A DNA stretch of 64,000 nt from Occultella kanbiaonis. Lineage in GTDB: Bacteria; Actinomycetota; Actinomycetes; Actinomycetales; Beutenbergiaceae. The notes under the pieces were generated by a model. The model did no database searches. It was not told the DNA's origin and was given only the letters and a program-made list of their open reading frames with translations. The translations under genes were made by a program, and so were the position numbers. Positions 23,468-33,699 of the stretch are shown piece by piece (position 1 is the first letter of the stretch; every line of letters starts with the position of its first letter). Location of the stretch: assembly GCF_009708215.1 (NCBI RefSeq), contig NZ_CP046175.1:5146001-5210000 (forward strand). The letters are read 5' to 3'.

Positions 23468-25159
23468 TCAGCGCAGGTAGTCGCGGTAGCCGCGGAGGGT
23501 GAAGAACTCCTCGAACTCCTCGCCGAGGGCAACGTCGCAGAACAGCCGGACGGCGTCGGCGAGCAGTGGGTGACCACCGGGATCCGCGCCCGAGTGGATC
23601 CGCTCCGCCTCCTCCGCCACGAGGCGGCGCACCAGCGGCTCGGTGACCGCGATGCCCTCGTCGAGCACCACGCCGGCCTGGCGCCACTGCCACACCTGGG
23701 ACCGGGAGATCTCCACGGTGGCGGCGTCCTCCATCAGGTTGTTGATGGCGACGGCACCCTGGCCGCGCAGCCACGCCTCGAGGTAGCGCAGCGAGACCGC
23801 GATGTTCGTGCGCAGCCCGACCAGGCTGGCCCCGGAGCCGGCCGAGTCAACGTCGAGCAGGTCCGCCGGGTCCAACACGTCGTGCCGCTGTCGCTCGAGC
23901 TGGTGGTCGCGCCCGCGCAGCACGCCGGTGAACGCGGCCCTGGCCACCGGCACCAGACCCGGGTGCGCCACCCAGGACCCGTCGAAGCCGTCCTCGGCCT
24001 CCCGATCCTTGTCCGCCCGGATCCGCCGCAGCGCGTTCTCGGTGGCGCGTTCGTCGGCCCGGTTCGGCACGAACGCGGCCATCCCGCCGATCGCGTGGGC
24101 GCCGCGACGGTGACACGTGGCCACCAGGCGCTCGGTGTAGGCACGCATGAACGGGACGGTCATGGTCAGCGAGTCGCGGTCCGGCAGGGTCGCCCCGGTC
24201 TGCCGCAGCGTCTTGATCAGCGAGAACAGGTAGTCCCACCGCCCGGCGTTCAGCCCGGCAGAGTGCTCACGCAGCTCGTAGAGGATCTCCTCCATCTCCA
24301 GCGCCGCCGGCAGCGTCTCGATGAGCACCGTCGCCCGCACGCTGCCGCGCGGGATCGAGTACCGGTCCTGCAGGTAGCAGAACACGTCGTTCCAGAGCCG
24401 GGCCTCCAGGTGCGACTCGAGCTTGGGCAGGTAGAAGTACGGTCCCTGCCCGCGCTCGATCAGAGCCGCGGCACAGTGGTGGAAGTACAGCGCCACGTCG
24501 GTCAGCGACGCCGACGTCTCGCGCCCGTCGATCAGCAGGTGCTTCTCGCTCAGGTGCCAGCCGCGCGGGCGCATCAGCACCGTGGCGGTGCGCGCGCCGA
24601 CGATGTACTCCTTGCCGCCGGGGCCGGTGAAGTCCAGCTCGTCGCGGGTGAACCGGATCAGGTTCTGCTGTGCCTCGATCAGGTTCACCCAGGTGGGGCT
24701 GGTGGCGTCCTCGAGGTCCGCCATCCACACGTCCGCGCCGGAGTTCAGCGCGTTCACGGCCATCGCCCGGCTCGCCGGGCCCGTGATCTCCACCGTGCGG
24801 CGGCTCAGTCCTGGCGCCGGCGGCGCCACCTGCCAGGTGGGGTCGGCACGGAGGTCTGCGGTCTCCTCGAGGAGTCCGAGCTCGTTGCCCTCGGCGAGCC
24901 ACGCCTGACGCTCCGCTCGACGCCCGAGGAGGCACCGCCGTCGGGCATCGAAGCGGTGGTGCAGCTCGACCACCGTGGCGAGCGCGCCCGGGGTGAGCAC
25001 GACGTCGTCGCCCGGCACCCGCGGTGCCGTGATCGTCAGGCCCGACGGCGCAGCGAGCCTGATGCGGTTCGGGCCGCCCTGGTCGGTGGTCGGGTTCTCC
25101 GGAGCGGCCGACCGCGTCCGCTCGGTCGTGTGACTGCGGGGTGGGCTGATCGTGCTCAT
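23468..25159 (-). CDS. aceB: malate synthase A
   Basis: Condenses glyoxylate with acetyl-CoA to malate, the second step of the glyoxylate shunt. The 563 residues match the A form. Signature motifs are visible: VWMADLEDATSP, the catalytic Arg/Glu region RGWHLSEKHL and LPKLESHLEAR, GSVRATVLIETLPA, and the C-terminal IAVSLRYLEAWLRGQGAVAINNLMEDAATVEISR with the catalytic Asp. ATG at 25159 overlaps the aceA stop by one base, so both are translated together. A long in-frame extension upstream is only antisense-free reading through aceA and is not used. Confidence 0.97.
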   Translation of the reverse strand: MSTISPPRSHTTERTRSAAPENPTTDQGGPNRIRLAAPSGLTITAPRVPGDDVVLTPGALATVVELHHRFDARRRCLLGRRAERQAWLAEGNELGLLEETADLRADPTWQVAPPAPGLSRRTVEITGPASRAMAVNALNSGADVWMADLEDATSPTWVNLIEAQQNLIRFTRDELDFTGPGGKEYIVGARTATVLMRPRGWHLSEKHLLIDGRETSASLTDVALYFHHCAAALIERGQGPYFYLPKLESHLEARLWNDVFCYLQDRYSIPRGSVRATVLIETLPAALEMEEILYELREHSAGLNAGRWDYLFSLIKTLRQTGATLPDRDSLTMTVPFMRAYTERLVATCHRRGAHAIGGMAAFVPNRADERATENALRRIRADKDREAEDGFDGSWVAHPGLVPVARAAFTGVLRGRDHQLERQRHDVLDPADLLDVDSAGSGASLVGLRTNIAVSLRYLEAWLRGQGAVAINNLMEDAATVEISRSQVWQWRQAGVVLDEGIAVTEPLVRRLVAEEAERIHSGADPGGHPLLADAVRLFCDVALGEEFEEFFTLRGYRDYLR

Positions 25160-26499
25160 CAGAACTGCTCCTCTTCCGTCGAGCCCGTCAGCGCGAGCGT
25201 CCCGGACGTCGGGTTCAGGGCGGTCGCGACTCGGTCGAAGTAGCCGGTGCCCACCTCCGCCTGGTGCTTGACGGCGGTGTAGCCGCGGTCGGCGGAGGCG
25301 AACTCGGCCTGCTGGAGCTGCACGTAGGCGCTCATGCCGGTACGGGCGTACCCGTGCGCCAGGTCGAACATCGAGTGGTTCAGGGCGTGGAAGCCGGCCA
25401 GGGTGATGAACTGGAACGCGTAGCCCATGGCACCGAGCTCGCGCTGGAACCTGGCGATCGTGTCCTCGTCGAGCGCGGCCGCCCAGTTGAAGGACGGCGA
25501 GCAGTTGTAGGCGAGCTTCTTGCCGGGGAACTGCGCATGGATCGCCTCGGCGAACTCCCGCGCGAAGCCCAGGTCCGGCTTTCCGGTCTCCACCCAGATC
25601 AGGTCGCAGTACGGCGCGTAGGCCAGGCCGCGGGCGATCGCCGCGTCGGGCCCTGGGGTGATCCGGTAGAAGCCCTCGGTGGTGCGCTCGCCGGTGACGA
25701 ACGGCCGGTCCCGCTCGTCGGTGTCGGTGGTGAGCAGATTCGCACCGAGGGAGTCGGTGCGGGCGATGACCAGGGTGGGGACCCCGGCGAGGTCGGCCGC
25801 GAGCCGGGCCGCGTTCAGGGTGCGGATGTGCTGCGCGGTCGGGATGAGAACCTTGCCGCCCATGTGGCCGCACTTCTTCTCCGAGGCGAGCTGGTCCTCC
25901 CAGTGCACCCCGGCGGCGCCGGACGCGATCATCGCCTTCATGAGCTCGAAGGCGTTCAGCGGGCCACCGAAGCCGGCCTCGGCGTCGGCGACGATCGGGG
26001 CAAGGAAATCACGGCAGTCGGGCTCCGTGTCCCCCTCACTGAAGGAGATCTGGTCCGCCCGCAGCAGCGCGTTGTTGATGCGCCGCACCACGGCCGGCAC
26101 CGAGTTCGCCGGGTAGAGCGACTGGTCCGGGTAGGTCTGGCCGGACAGGTTCGCGTCCGCGGCCACCTGCCAGCCGGAGAGGTAGATCGCCTCCAGGCCC
26201 GCCTTGACCATCTGCACCGCCTGGTTGCCGGTGAGGGCGCCGAGTGCGTTCACGTAGTCGCGGGTGTGGATCAGGTCCCAGAGCCGCTCGGCCCCGCGGC
26301 GGGCGAGGGTGTGCTCCTCCTGCACGCGGCCGCGCAGGGTCACCACATCCTCGGCTGTGTAGCTGCGTTCGATGCCGCGCCAGCGCGGGTCGGTGGCCCA
26401 GTCGCGGCGCAGCTGCTCGGCCGGGTCGAGCCGGACGGCCCGGCCCTCCTCGCTGTGCTGGATGGACGGGGTCTGGGACTGGTGGGTCGTGGTCGTCAC
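25159..26499 (-). CDS. aceA: isocitrate lyase
   Basis: Splits isocitrate into succinate and glyoxylate, so that cells can grow on acetate or fatty acids. At 446 residues it is the short bacterial form. The catalytic loop KKCGHMGGK with its Cys is present, as are [13 protein letters not shown], the substrate-binding NCSPSFNW motif and TLAGFH. GTG start with AAGGAG upstream. It is the first gene of the aceA-aceB operon and is divergent from a RamB-like regulator, which very probably controls it. Confidence 0.98.
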   Translation of the reverse strand: MTTTTHQSQTPSIQHSEEGRAVRLDPAEQLRRDWATDPRWRGIERSYTAEDVVTLRGRVQEEHTLARRGAERLWDLIHTRDYVNALGALTGNQAVQMVKAGLEAIYLSGWQVAADANLSGQTYPDQSLYPANSVPAVVRRINNALLRADQISFSEGDTEPDCRDFLAPIVADAEAGFGGPLNAFELMKAMIASGAAGVHWEDQLASEKKCGHMGGKVLIPTAQHIRTLNAARLAADLAGVPTLVIARTDSLGANLLTTDTDERDRPFVTGERTTEGFYRITPGPDAAIARGLAYAPYCDLIWVETGKPDLGFAREFAEAIHAQFPGKKLAYNCSPSFNWAAALDEDTIARFQRELGAMGYAFQFITLAGFHALNHSMFDLAHGYARTGMSAYVQLQQAEFASADRGYTAVKHQAEVGTGYFDRVATALNPTSGTLALTGSTEEEQF

Positions 26500-26612
26500 G
26501 GTCGTTCACTCCTTCGGAAGACTTCGTTCGGGACGGGTTCGACAGCCTCGGGTGTGAGGTGGTGTCGACGACTCTGGTCGAAGAACAACCCACTTTCCAC
26601 GCCCACTTGCTG

Positions 26613-26640
26613 GAAAGAATGTCGATTCTTTCGCTATTGT
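26613..26640 (+). promoter_or_regulatory. operator and leaderless promoter of the RamB-like gene
   Basis: A perfect 8-bp inverted repeat, GAAAGAAT and ATTCTTTC around a 4-base centre (26613-26632), is followed by TATTGT (26635-26640), six bases before the ATG at 26647. AAAGAAT recurs across the start codon (26642-26648). The repeat covers the -35 region, so binding there would repress the regulator gene and could also act on aceA transcription in the other direction. Confidence 0.55.
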
Positions 26641-26646
26641 CAAAGA

Positions 26647-28098
26647 ATGAGCACCGAGACCGACGCTGGAGCCGCCGTGCTGACCATCGGCCGGCGGATC
26701 CGACACTTCCGGACCACGGCCGGGATGACCTTGGACGACCTGGCCGGCCAGGTGGGCACCGCACCGAGCCAGCTCTCCCTGATCGAGAACGGGCACCGCG
26801 AGCCGCGCCTCACCCTGCTGCAGGCGATCGCGACCGCCCTCGGCGTCGAGCTCGCCGCCCTGCTGGACGCCGAGCCGCCGAGCCGGCGTGACGGCCTCGA
26901 GATCGCCCTGGACACGGCCCAGCGCGGGCCGCTCTACGCGACGCTCGGACTGCCGCGGGTCCGGGCCGGCAAGCGGCTGCCGACTGAGGCGTTGGAGGCA
27001 CTGGTCGGCCTGCACGCCGAACTGGCCCGGCGCTCGAGCGAAGCCAGCGCCACCCCCGAGGAGGCCCGGCGCGCGAACACCGAGCTCCGCCGGGCGATGC
27101 GGGCCCGGGACAACTACCTCGAGGAGATCGAGGACGCCGCCGAGGAACTGCTGGGCACGGTCGGGTACTCCTCCGGCCCGCTGACCCACCGCACCGTCGA
27201 GCAGATCGTCGCCCACCTCGGGTTCAGCCTGCATCACGCGCGCGACCTGCCCTCCTCCACCCGCACGGTCACCGACCTGGAGCACGGCCGGATCTACCTC
27301 CCGCCGGCATCCCTGCCCGGCGGGCACGGGCTGCGCTCCCTGGCCCTGCAGGCGGTGGCGCACCGGGTCCTCGGGCACACCCACCCCGGCACCTACGCCG
27401 ACTTCCTGCGCCAGCGCCTGGAGATCAGCTACTTCGCCGCGTGCGTGCTGATGCCACGGCACGCGGCTACGGAGTTCCTGCTCACCGCGAAGCGGAACCG
27501 GGACCTCGCCGTGGAGGACCTGCGGGACGCGTTCGGGGTGACCCACGAGAGCGCGGCGCACCGGTTCACGAACCTGGCCACCTCCCGGCTCGGCATCACC
27601 GTGCACTTCGCGCGGGTGGGCCGCGACGGCACGCTGTTCAAGGGGTACGAGAACGACGACGTGGACTTCCCGACGGACGTCACCGGAGCGATCGAGGGGC
27701 AGACGGTGTGCCGGCACTGGACCTCACGCACCGTGTTCGACCACAACGACCTGGCCGGCGAGTTCCACCAGTACACGGACACACCGTCGGGCACGTACTG
27801 GTGCAGCGCCCAGACCGGCCAGGGCGCCGACGGCGACTTCTCCGTCACGCTCGGTGTCCCGTTCACGGCCGCCAAGTGGTTCCGCGGCCGGGAGACCACG
27901 TCCCGCTCGGTGTCCCGCTGCCCCGACCCGACCTGCTGCCGGCAGCCGTCCGCGGACCTGACCGCCAAGTGGCGCGGCGCCGCCTGGCCGAGCGCCAAGC
28001 TGCACACGCACATCCTCGGCGCACTCCCCTCGGGCACGTTCCCCGGCGTGGACGACGCCGAGGTGTACTCGTTCCTCGAGGCGCACGCACCACGCTGA
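26647..28098 (+). CDS. RamB/ScfR-type acetate and fatty-acid metabolism regulator
   Basis: A 483-residue regulator of the XRE-IrrE-DUF2083 layout, like RamB of Corynebacterium and Mycobacterium. The N-terminal HTH (IGRRIRHFRTTAGMTLDDLA, then APSQLSLIENGHREP) spans about residues 14-70. The middle holds an ImmA/IrrE-like helical part (AVAHRVLGHTHP, YFAACVLMP), and the C-terminus is a Cys-containing DUF2083 domain with CPDPTCC. RamB-type proteins bind near aceA and aceB and sense acyl-CoA or related metabolites. The gene is divergent from aceA-aceB. The ATG at 26647 fits a leaderless start. Confidence 0.9.
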   Translation: MSTETDAGAAVLTIGRRIRHFRTTAGMTLDDLAGQVGTAPSQLSLIENGHREPRLTLLQAIATALGVELAALLDAEPPSRRDGLEIALDTAQRGPLYATLGLPRVRAGKRLPTEALEALVGLHAELARRSSEASATPEEARRANTELRRAMRARDNYLEEIEDAAEELLGTVGYSSGPLTHRTVEQIVAHLGFSLHHARDLPSSTRTVTDLEHGRIYLPPASLPGGHGLRSLALQAVAHRVLGHTHPGTYADFLRQRLEISYFAACVLMPRHAATEFLLTAKRNRDLAVEDLRDAFGVTHESAAHRFTNLATSRLGITVHFARVGRDGTLFKGYENDDVDFPTDVTGAIEGQTVCRHWTSRTVFDHNDLAGEFHQYTDTPSGTYWCSAQTGQGADGDFSVTLGVPFTAAKWFRGRETTSRSVSRCPDPTCCRQPSADLTAKWRGAAWPSAKLHTHILGALPSGTFPGVDDAEVYSFLEAHAPR

Positions 28099-28171
28099 CC
28101 TGCGCTGGCCCTGTGCTGGTTCGAGCCCACCTGCGCTGATTCGCGTTCCGTAGCCGGCGGCTCCGGGACGA

Positions 28172-29911
28172 TCAGCCCGTGCGGCCGAGGAGCCGGTCCA
28201 GGAGCCGGCTCCGCCGGCCCCGCTCGGCGTCCGGGCGCACCCCGACGAGGCCGTCCTCGATCAGTGCCCGCGAGACGTGCTCGGTCAACTGGTCGCGCCG
28301 CAGCATCCGTTGCGCCCGGAGCATCTGCTGGCGCTCGTACCGGAACTGTTTCAGGCACGCGAAGCACATCAGGATCATCACCACGCTGAACGGCAGCGCG
28401 ATGGCGATCGCCACCCCGCGCAGGGCCACCAGACCACCGGCGATGACGAGGGCCAGGGCTACCGCACCCTCCAGCAGCGACCACAGCACCCGGCTCCACG
28501 TGGGCGGCTCCGGGTCGCCACCGGAGGCGAGCATGTCCACTACCAGCGACCCCGAGTCCGAGGACGTGACGAAGAACAGCACCACGAGGATGATCGCCAG
28601 GCCGCACACGATGGTGCCCCCGGGCAGTTCGCGGAGCAGGATGAAGAGCGTGTTCGACTCGTGGACCGTGTTCTCGCCCGCGGCGTCGGTGCCGATCAGG
28701 CCGCCGTCACCGAACACCTCCCGGTACAGGGCCGAGCCGCCGAGCACGGTGAACCACAGGAAGCTGAACAGCGTGGGCACGAACAGGACTCCGAGCACGA
28801 ACTCCCGGACCGTGCGGCCCCGGGAGATCCGAGCGATGAAGACGCCGACGAACGGCGCCCAGGAGATCCACCATCCCCAGTAGAACGCGGACCACCAGCC
28901 CTGCCACTCCATGCCCTCGCCGTCGGTCACGGCGAGCGCCGAGGTGCTGAAGCTGAGCTGGATGATCTGCTGCAGGTAGGCGCCCATCGACTGCACGTAC
29001 TCACGCAGCAGGAACAGGGTGGGCCCGGTGAACAGAACGAAGATCAACAGGCCGATCGCCATCGCCATGTTGATGTTCGAGAGCCACTTCATGCCCTTCT
29101 TCACACCCGTCACCACCGAGAAGATGGCCACGCCGGTGATGGCACCGATCAGGATCGCCATCGTGAGGTTCGTGGGTGTGCCGATGATGTCCAGGAACTC
29201 GAGCCCGCCGGCGATCTGGGACACGCCGATGCCGAGCGAGGTGGCCACGCCGAACAGGGTGCCGACGATCGCGGCCACGTCGATCACGTCCCCGAGCCAC
29301 CCCTTGACCCGCCGGCCGAACAGCGGCTCGAGGGTCCACCGGATCGAGATCGGTCGCCGCTTCACGTGCACGGCATAGGCGATGGCGAGCCCGACGACCA
29401 CGTAGATCGCCCACGGGTGCAGCCCCCAGTGCAGGAACGTCAGCACCAGCGAGTCCTGCGCGGCCTGGGCGTCCGACCCCACGATCCCGGACGCCCGGTT
29501 CGGGATGCCGGCGAAGTGGTGCAGCGGCTCGGCCACACCCCAGAACACCAGCCCGATGCCCATCCCGGCCGCGAACAGCATCGCCAGCCAGGTGGTCAGC
29601 GTGAACTCGGGCGCCTCGTCATCCCTGGAGAGCTTGATGTCGCCGAAGTGGCCGACCCCGACCCAGATGGAGAAGACGACGAACCCGGTCACTATGACCG
29701 TGTAGTACCAGCCGAACCCAGCCACGATGGCGGACTGGACCGTCCCGATCGCCGCGGTGACCAAGTCGCCTCCGACGATCGCCACGACGACGAACGAGAC
29801 GACCAGGATCAGCGACGGCCAGAAGACCGGTGGGTGGATGGAGTGGTACCAGCGCCCGGGAGAGGTGGGCTCGATCTCGCCGGACGTGGGCTCCGACTCG
29901 GTCGGCTCCAT
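28172..29911 (-). CDS. BCCT family betaine/carnitine/choline transporter
   Basis: A 579-residue secondary transporter with about 12 membrane helices. It carries the family hallmarks: the Trp-rich part WWISWAPFVGVFIARISRGR, the early HPPVFWPSLILV entry and the helix-breaking G-M-G-I-G segment (AAGMGIGLVFWGVAEPL). Members take up glycine betaine, choline or carnitine, mostly for osmoprotection. The charged C-terminal tail of about 60 residues resembles the osmosensing tail of BetP in position. ATG with GAGGAGG upstream. It converges with the RamB-like gene. Confidence 0.95.
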   Translation of the reverse strand: MEPTESEPTSGEIEPTSPGRWYHSIHPPVFWPSLILVVSFVVVAIVGGDLVTAAIGTVQSAIVAGFGWYYTVIVTGFVVFSIWVGVGHFGDIKLSRDDEAPEFTLTTWLAMLFAAGMGIGLVFWGVAEPLHHFAGIPNRASGIVGSDAQAAQDSLVLTFLHWGLHPWAIYVVVGLAIAYAVHVKRRPISIRWTLEPLFGRRVKGWLGDVIDVAAIVGTLFGVATSLGIGVSQIAGGLEFLDIIGTPTNLTMAILIGAITGVAIFSVVTGVKKGMKWLSNINMAMAIGLLIFVLFTGPTLFLLREYVQSMGAYLQQIIQLSFSTSALAVTDGEGMEWQGWWSAFYWGWWISWAPFVGVFIARISRGRTVREFVLGVLFVPTLFSFLWFTVLGGSALYREVFGDGGLIGTDAAGENTVHESNTLFILLRELPGGTIVCGLAIILVVLFFVTSSDSGSLVVDMLASGGDPEPPTWSRVLWSLLEGAVALALVIAGGLVALRGVAIAIALPFSVVMILMCFACLKQFRYERQQMLRAQRMLRRDQLTEHVSRALIEDGLVGVRPDAERGRRSRLLDRLLGRTG

Positions 29912-30035
29912 GACTCGTCCTCCTCGACGCCGGGCGCAAGGTCCACGACGCCCGCAACGCTAGCGACAGGTCCCGCGGTCGGCACATCGACCGTGTCCAC
30001 GCCCGTGCGCAAACGCGGGTCGGTGACGGACCGCG

Positions 30036-30051
30036 ACCGACTTTGGTCGGT
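30036..30051. repeat. short inverted repeat in the BCCT/esterase divergent region
   Basis: ACCGAC and GTCGGT flank a TTTG loop within the 244-base region between the divergent BCCT and carboxylesterase genes (29912-30155). GGTCGGT recurs at about 30018-30024. It may be a regulator site for either gene; nothing else is seen in this gap apart from the two ribosome sites. Confidence 0.3.
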
Positions 30052-30155
30052 ACCGCCCCCGACTTCGGCGGGTGGCCCCGAGCCCCGCTGGCCTGTGAAC
30101 TGGTTGTCGGGCACGGCGCGGGTGCGCCGGCCGACGAGAGGAGCTGCATCCGACG

Positions 30156-31790
30156 ATGAAGACACCACACCCGGGCCATCGACACACCCCGTGGACCCTC
30201 ACCCTCCTCACGTTCCTCGCCCTGGTGGGATCGGTGGCGCACGGCTCATCGACGGCGACAGCGTCGGCGACAGCGAACGCGGACCGGATCGTCGTGACCA
30301 CCGACGGTGGCCTCGTCCGGGGGTCGCTGGACGGCGAGACCCGCTCATTCCAGGGCATCCCGTACGCGGCCCCGCCCGTGGGCGAGCTGCGCTGGCGTGC
30401 CCCAGCGCCTGCCGAGCCCTGGCGCGGGGTCCGTGATGCCACCGCCCCGAGTCCCGCCTGCGCTCAGAACGAGGGCGAACTGCCCGGCGGTAGCGCCAGC
30501 GAGGACTGCCTCTATCTGAACGTGACCACCCCGGCCGCTACCAGCGGCGAGCCACGGCCGGTGATCCTGTGGCTACACGGCGGCGGCTTCTTCATGGGAG
30601 CCGGCCACAACTACGACCCGAGCCGACTCGCGACCCGGGGCAACGCCGTCGTCGTCACGATCAACTACCGCCTCGGGATGTTCGGGTTCCTCGGTCTGCC
30701 CGGGCTCGCGGACTCGGGCACGTTCGGCCTGGCGGACCAGCAAGCCGCGATGGCGTGGGTCCAGCGCAACGCTGCGGCATTCGGCGGCGACCCGGACAAC
30801 GTCACGCTCGCCGGTCAGTCCGCGGGCGCCGTCAGCACCTGCGCGCAACTCGCCTCACCCGGCGCGGCCGGGCTCTTCGACCGGGCGATCATGCAGAGCG
30901 GTTCGTGCGACCTGGCCTGGCTGGCCAACACCGTCTACCGGGGACAGCCGGCCGATGACATCCTGCTCCCGGTGCAGACCGTCCAGGAACGAGGCCGGGC
31001 ACTCGCCACGGACCTCGGCTGCACGAGCGATGACCCGGACGCGGTCATCGAGTGCCTGCGGGCACTCCCGGTGGAGACCCTCAAGCCGGTGATGGACGGG
31101 TTCATCCAGCCTGCGTACGGCACCGAGCTGCTCCCCGCCCAACCCAGTGAGGCGTTCTCCACCGGGGCGTTCAACCGGGTCCCGGTGCTCTCCGGGCACA
31201 CCCGCGACGAGTCCACATTGGAGGTGGTGGGCTACGAGGGCGGCGCGGCTCCGATGAGCGAACAGACCTACCAGGAAGTGATGACCGAGACGTTCGGCGA
31301 CGACCGGGCGGCGGTCGAGGAGGTCTACCCGAGGAGCGCGTACGAATCCGGCGCGGCCGCGTGGGCCGCCATCGCCACCGACTCCAAGTGGGCGTCGGGC
31401 CAGTACGAGACGTCGCTGGCACTGTCGAGGTTCGTACCGGTCCACCAGTACGAGTTCTCGGACCCAGCCCCGCCGTTCAGCAGCCCTGCTCCGATGACGA
31501 TGGGGGCCTATCACACCTCGGACCTGTGGTCCTTCTTCGCGCTCAGCGGCGCGGAGCCGACCTTCACGGCGGAGCAACAGCGACTCTCGGACCAGATGAT
31601 CGACTACTGGGCGGCCTTCGCCACCACCGGGAACCCGGACGTGGCAGGCGGACCGGCGTGGCCGAGGTTCGACGGCGCAGCGAACACGCCCTACGTTCAG
31701 TCGCTGGCGCCCGGCACCATCGGAGCCGTGGACGTGGCCACCGAGCACCACCTCGCGTTCTGGCGCCAGCACGAGTCCGCGAGCGCGTAA
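30156..31790 (+). CDS. secreted type B carboxylesterase/lipase
   Basis: A 544-residue alpha/beta-hydrolase of the type B carboxylesterase family. A Sec-type signal peptide covers about residues 1-40 (basic start, TLTLLTFLALVGSVAHG). The oxyanion hole is HGGGF at 141-145 and the nucleophile is Ser222 in GQSAGA. Other marks are SEDCLYLNV with the disulfide Cys and GAYHTSDLW with the catalytic His near the end. It hydrolyses carboxylic esters outside the cell; the natural substrate is unknown. A possible ribosome site is AGAGGAG, 13 bases before the ATG. Confidence 0.93.
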   Translation: MKTPHPGHRHTPWTLTLLTFLALVGSVAHGSSTATASATANADRIVVTTDGGLVRGSLDGETRSFQGIPYAAPPVGELRWRAPAPAEPWRGVRDATAPSPACAQNEGELPGGSASEDCLYLNVTTPAATSGEPRPVILWLHGGGFFMGAGHNYDPSRLATRGNAVVVTINYRLGMFGFLGLPGLADSGTFGLADQQAAMAWVQRNAAAFGGDPDNVTLAGQSAGAVSTCAQLASPGAAGLFDRAIMQSGSCDLAWLANTVYRGQPADDILLPVQTVQERGRALATDLGCTSDDPDAVIECLRALPVETLKPVMDGFIQPAYGTELLPAQPSEAFSTGAFNRVPVLSGHTRDESTLEVVGYEGGAAPMSEQTYQEVMTETFGDDRAAVEEVYPRSAYESGAAAWAAIATDSKWASGQYETSLALSRFVPVHQYEFSDPAPPFSSPAPMTMGAYHTSDLWSFFALSGAEPTFTAEQQRLSDQMIDYWAAFATTGNPDVAGGPAWPRFDGAANTPYVQSLAPGTIGAVDVATEHHLAFWRQHESASA

Positions 31791-31829
31791 CCTCCGCGCC
31801 CCGCTCGGGCGAAAGCGCGACGGACTGGC

Positions 31830-33116
31830 TCAGTCCAGCAGGTCGTGCCGCACGATCGTCGCCTCGCGGTCGGGGCCGACGCCGATGGCGGAGATCCGGG
31901 TGCCGGACATCTCCTCGAGGGCGAGCACGTAGCGCTGGGCGTTGACCGGCAGCTCGGCGAACGTGCGGCAGTGCGAGATGTCCTCCCACCAGCCGTCGAG
32001 CTCTTCGTAGATCGGCTTGGCGTGGTGGAACGCGCTCTGGTCCACGGGCATCTCGTCGTGACGCACGCCGTCGACGTCGTAGGCCACGCAGACCGGGACC
32101 TTCTCCTGGCCGGTGAGCACGTCGAGCTTCGTCAGGACCAGGTCGGTGAGTCCGTTCACGCGGCCGGAGTAGCGGGCGATGACGGCGTCGTACCAGCCGG
32201 TGCGGCGCGGGCGGCCGGTGGTGACGCCGTACTCGCCGCCGGTCTTGCGCAGGTGCTCGCCCAGGTCGTCGAGGAGCTCGGTCGGGAACGGGCCCTCGCC
32301 GACGCGCGTGGTGTAGGCCTTGATGACGCCGACCACGCGGTCCACCCGGGTGGGGCCGATGCCCGCGCCGGTGCACACCCCGCCGGCCGTGGCCGAGGAG
32401 GAGGTCACGAACGGGTAGGTGCCGTGGTCCACGTCGAGCATGGTGGCCTGGCCGGCCTCGAACACCAGGGTCTTGCCGGCGTCGAGCGCCTGGTTGAGCA
32501 CGAGCGAGGTGTCGGCGACCATCGGCCGGACCCGCTCGGCATAGGCGAGCAGCTCGGCGGTGACGGCGTCGATGTCAGCGGCCCGGCGGTTGTAGATCTT
32601 GACCAGGACCTGGTTCTTCTGGGTCAGGGTCCCTTCGACCTTCTCCCGCAGGATCTTCTCATCGAAGAGGTCCGAGATGCGGATCCCGACGCGGTTCATC
32701 TTGTCCGCGTAGGTGGGCCCGATACCGCGACCGGTGGTCCCGATCTGGCGCTTGCCGAGGTACCGCTCGGTGACCTTGTCGAGGGTGCGGTTGTAGCTGG
32801 GGATGACGTGCGCGCTGGAGGAGATCAGCAACCGGGACACGTCCACACCGCGCGAGGTGAGCGCCTCCAGTTCCTCGAAGAGGACCTCCAGGTCCACGAC
32901 CACGCCGTTGCCGATCACCGGCACACAGCCGGGCGACAAGATCCCCGAGGGCAGCAGGTGCAGGGCGTACTTCTCGTCCCCCACCACCACGGTGTGGCCG
33001 GCGTTGTTACCGCCGTTGAACTTGACGACGTAATCCACCCGCGAACCGAGCTGGTCGGTTGCCTTGCCCTTGCCTTCGTCGCCCCACTGGGCACCGAGGA
33101 CCACCACCGCTGGCAT
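31830..33116 (-). CDS. purA: adenylosuccinate synthetase
   Basis: Converts IMP and aspartate to adenylosuccinate with GTP, first committed step to AMP. The 428 residues are full length. The P-loop [13 protein letters not shown] with the catalytic Asp lies at the start; [27 protein letters not shown] and the base-binding [11 protein letters not shown] are all present. ATG with AAGGGA upstream; a TAAACT -10-like box lies about 45 bases before it. Single gene, convergent with the esterase. Confidence 0.98.
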   Translation of the reverse strand: MPAVVVLGAQWGDEGKGKATDQLGSRVDYVVKFNGGNNAGHTVVVGDEKYALHLLPSGILSPGCVPVIGNGVVVDLEVLFEELEALTSRGVDVSRLLISSSAHVIPSYNRTLDKVTERYLGKRQIGTTGRGIGPTYADKMNRVGIRISDLFDEKILREKVEGTLTQKNQVLVKIYNRRAADIDAVTAELLAYAERVRPMVADTSLVLNQALDAGKTLVFEAGQATMLDVDHGTYPFVTSSSATAGGVCTGAGIGPTRVDRVVGVIKAYTTRVGEGPFPTELLDDLGEHLRKTGGEYGVTTGRPRRTGWYDAVIARYSGRVNGLTDLVLTKLDVLTGQEKVPVCVAYDVDGVRHDEMPVDQSAFHHAKPIYEELDGWWEDISHCRTFAELPVNAQRYVLALEEMSGTRISAIGVGPDREATIVRHDLLD

Positions 33117-33173
33117 CGAAGAATCCCTTTCGTAGCGGAACCACGTGTCGGGCCCCGCCCGAGTTTACTGGGA

Positions 33174-33584
33174 TCAGAGGTTGCGTGCCGCCGGGTCCGA
33201 ATCATCGGCGAACGTGCGGCAGCGCTGGGCCTCCTCGGCCTCCCCGATCGCCTCGGCAGCGTCCGCGAGCGCGAGCAGGGCGATCAGGAACCCCTGGTTG
33301 GGCTCGTGGTCGGCCGGGATCGGACCGTGTCCCTTCCAGCCGGAGCGGCGCAGCGCGTCCAGGCCGCGGTGGTAGCCGGTCCGGGCGAACGCGTACGCGG
33401 CGACCGGGTCGTCCGCAGCCAGGGCCTCGCGGGCGAGCAGCCCCCACGCGTAGCTGGCGGCGGGCAGTCGCGCGGCGACGGTGCGCAGGTCCTCGCCGGC
33501 GGCGAGGGCGGCGCGCGCAGCGACGTCGGGGTGGTCGGCGGGCAGGAGGGTGGGCGCGGGGCCGCCCAGCAGGTTCTCGGCCAT
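33174..33584 (-). CDS. DUF3151 family protein
   Basis: A 136-residue soluble protein of the actinobacterial DUF3151 family, recognised by ASYAWGLLAREAL, AYAFARTGYHRGLDALRRSGWKG and EPNQGFLIALLALADAAEAIGE. Function is unknown. In many actinobacteria it lies near purA and fbaA, as here (purA immediately downstream on the same strand with a 57-base gap). The ATG at 33584 begins MAENLLGG, the normal start of the family. Confidence 0.85.
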   Translation of the reverse strand: MAENLLGGPAPTLLPADHPDVAARAALAAGEDLRTVAARLPAASYAWGLLAREALAADDPVAAYAFARTGYHRGLDALRRSGWKGHGPIPADHEPNQGFLIALLALADAAEAIGEAEEAQRCRTFADDSDPAARNL

Positions 33585-33699
33585 GGGGCCAGTCTCGCAC
33601 CCTCGAGCCGGGTCGGGCCCGACGGCGGTGGGCCGGCTCGACATGCGGGTCACCGGCACCGCCACTAGCCTCGCACGAGAGCGGGACGGGAGGTCCGGC

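Noticed and set aside
25264..26646. In-frame extension of the RamB-like gene upstream over aceA
   Set aside because: The extension is antisense to isocitrate lyase; the regulator begins normally at 26647 after a -10 box.
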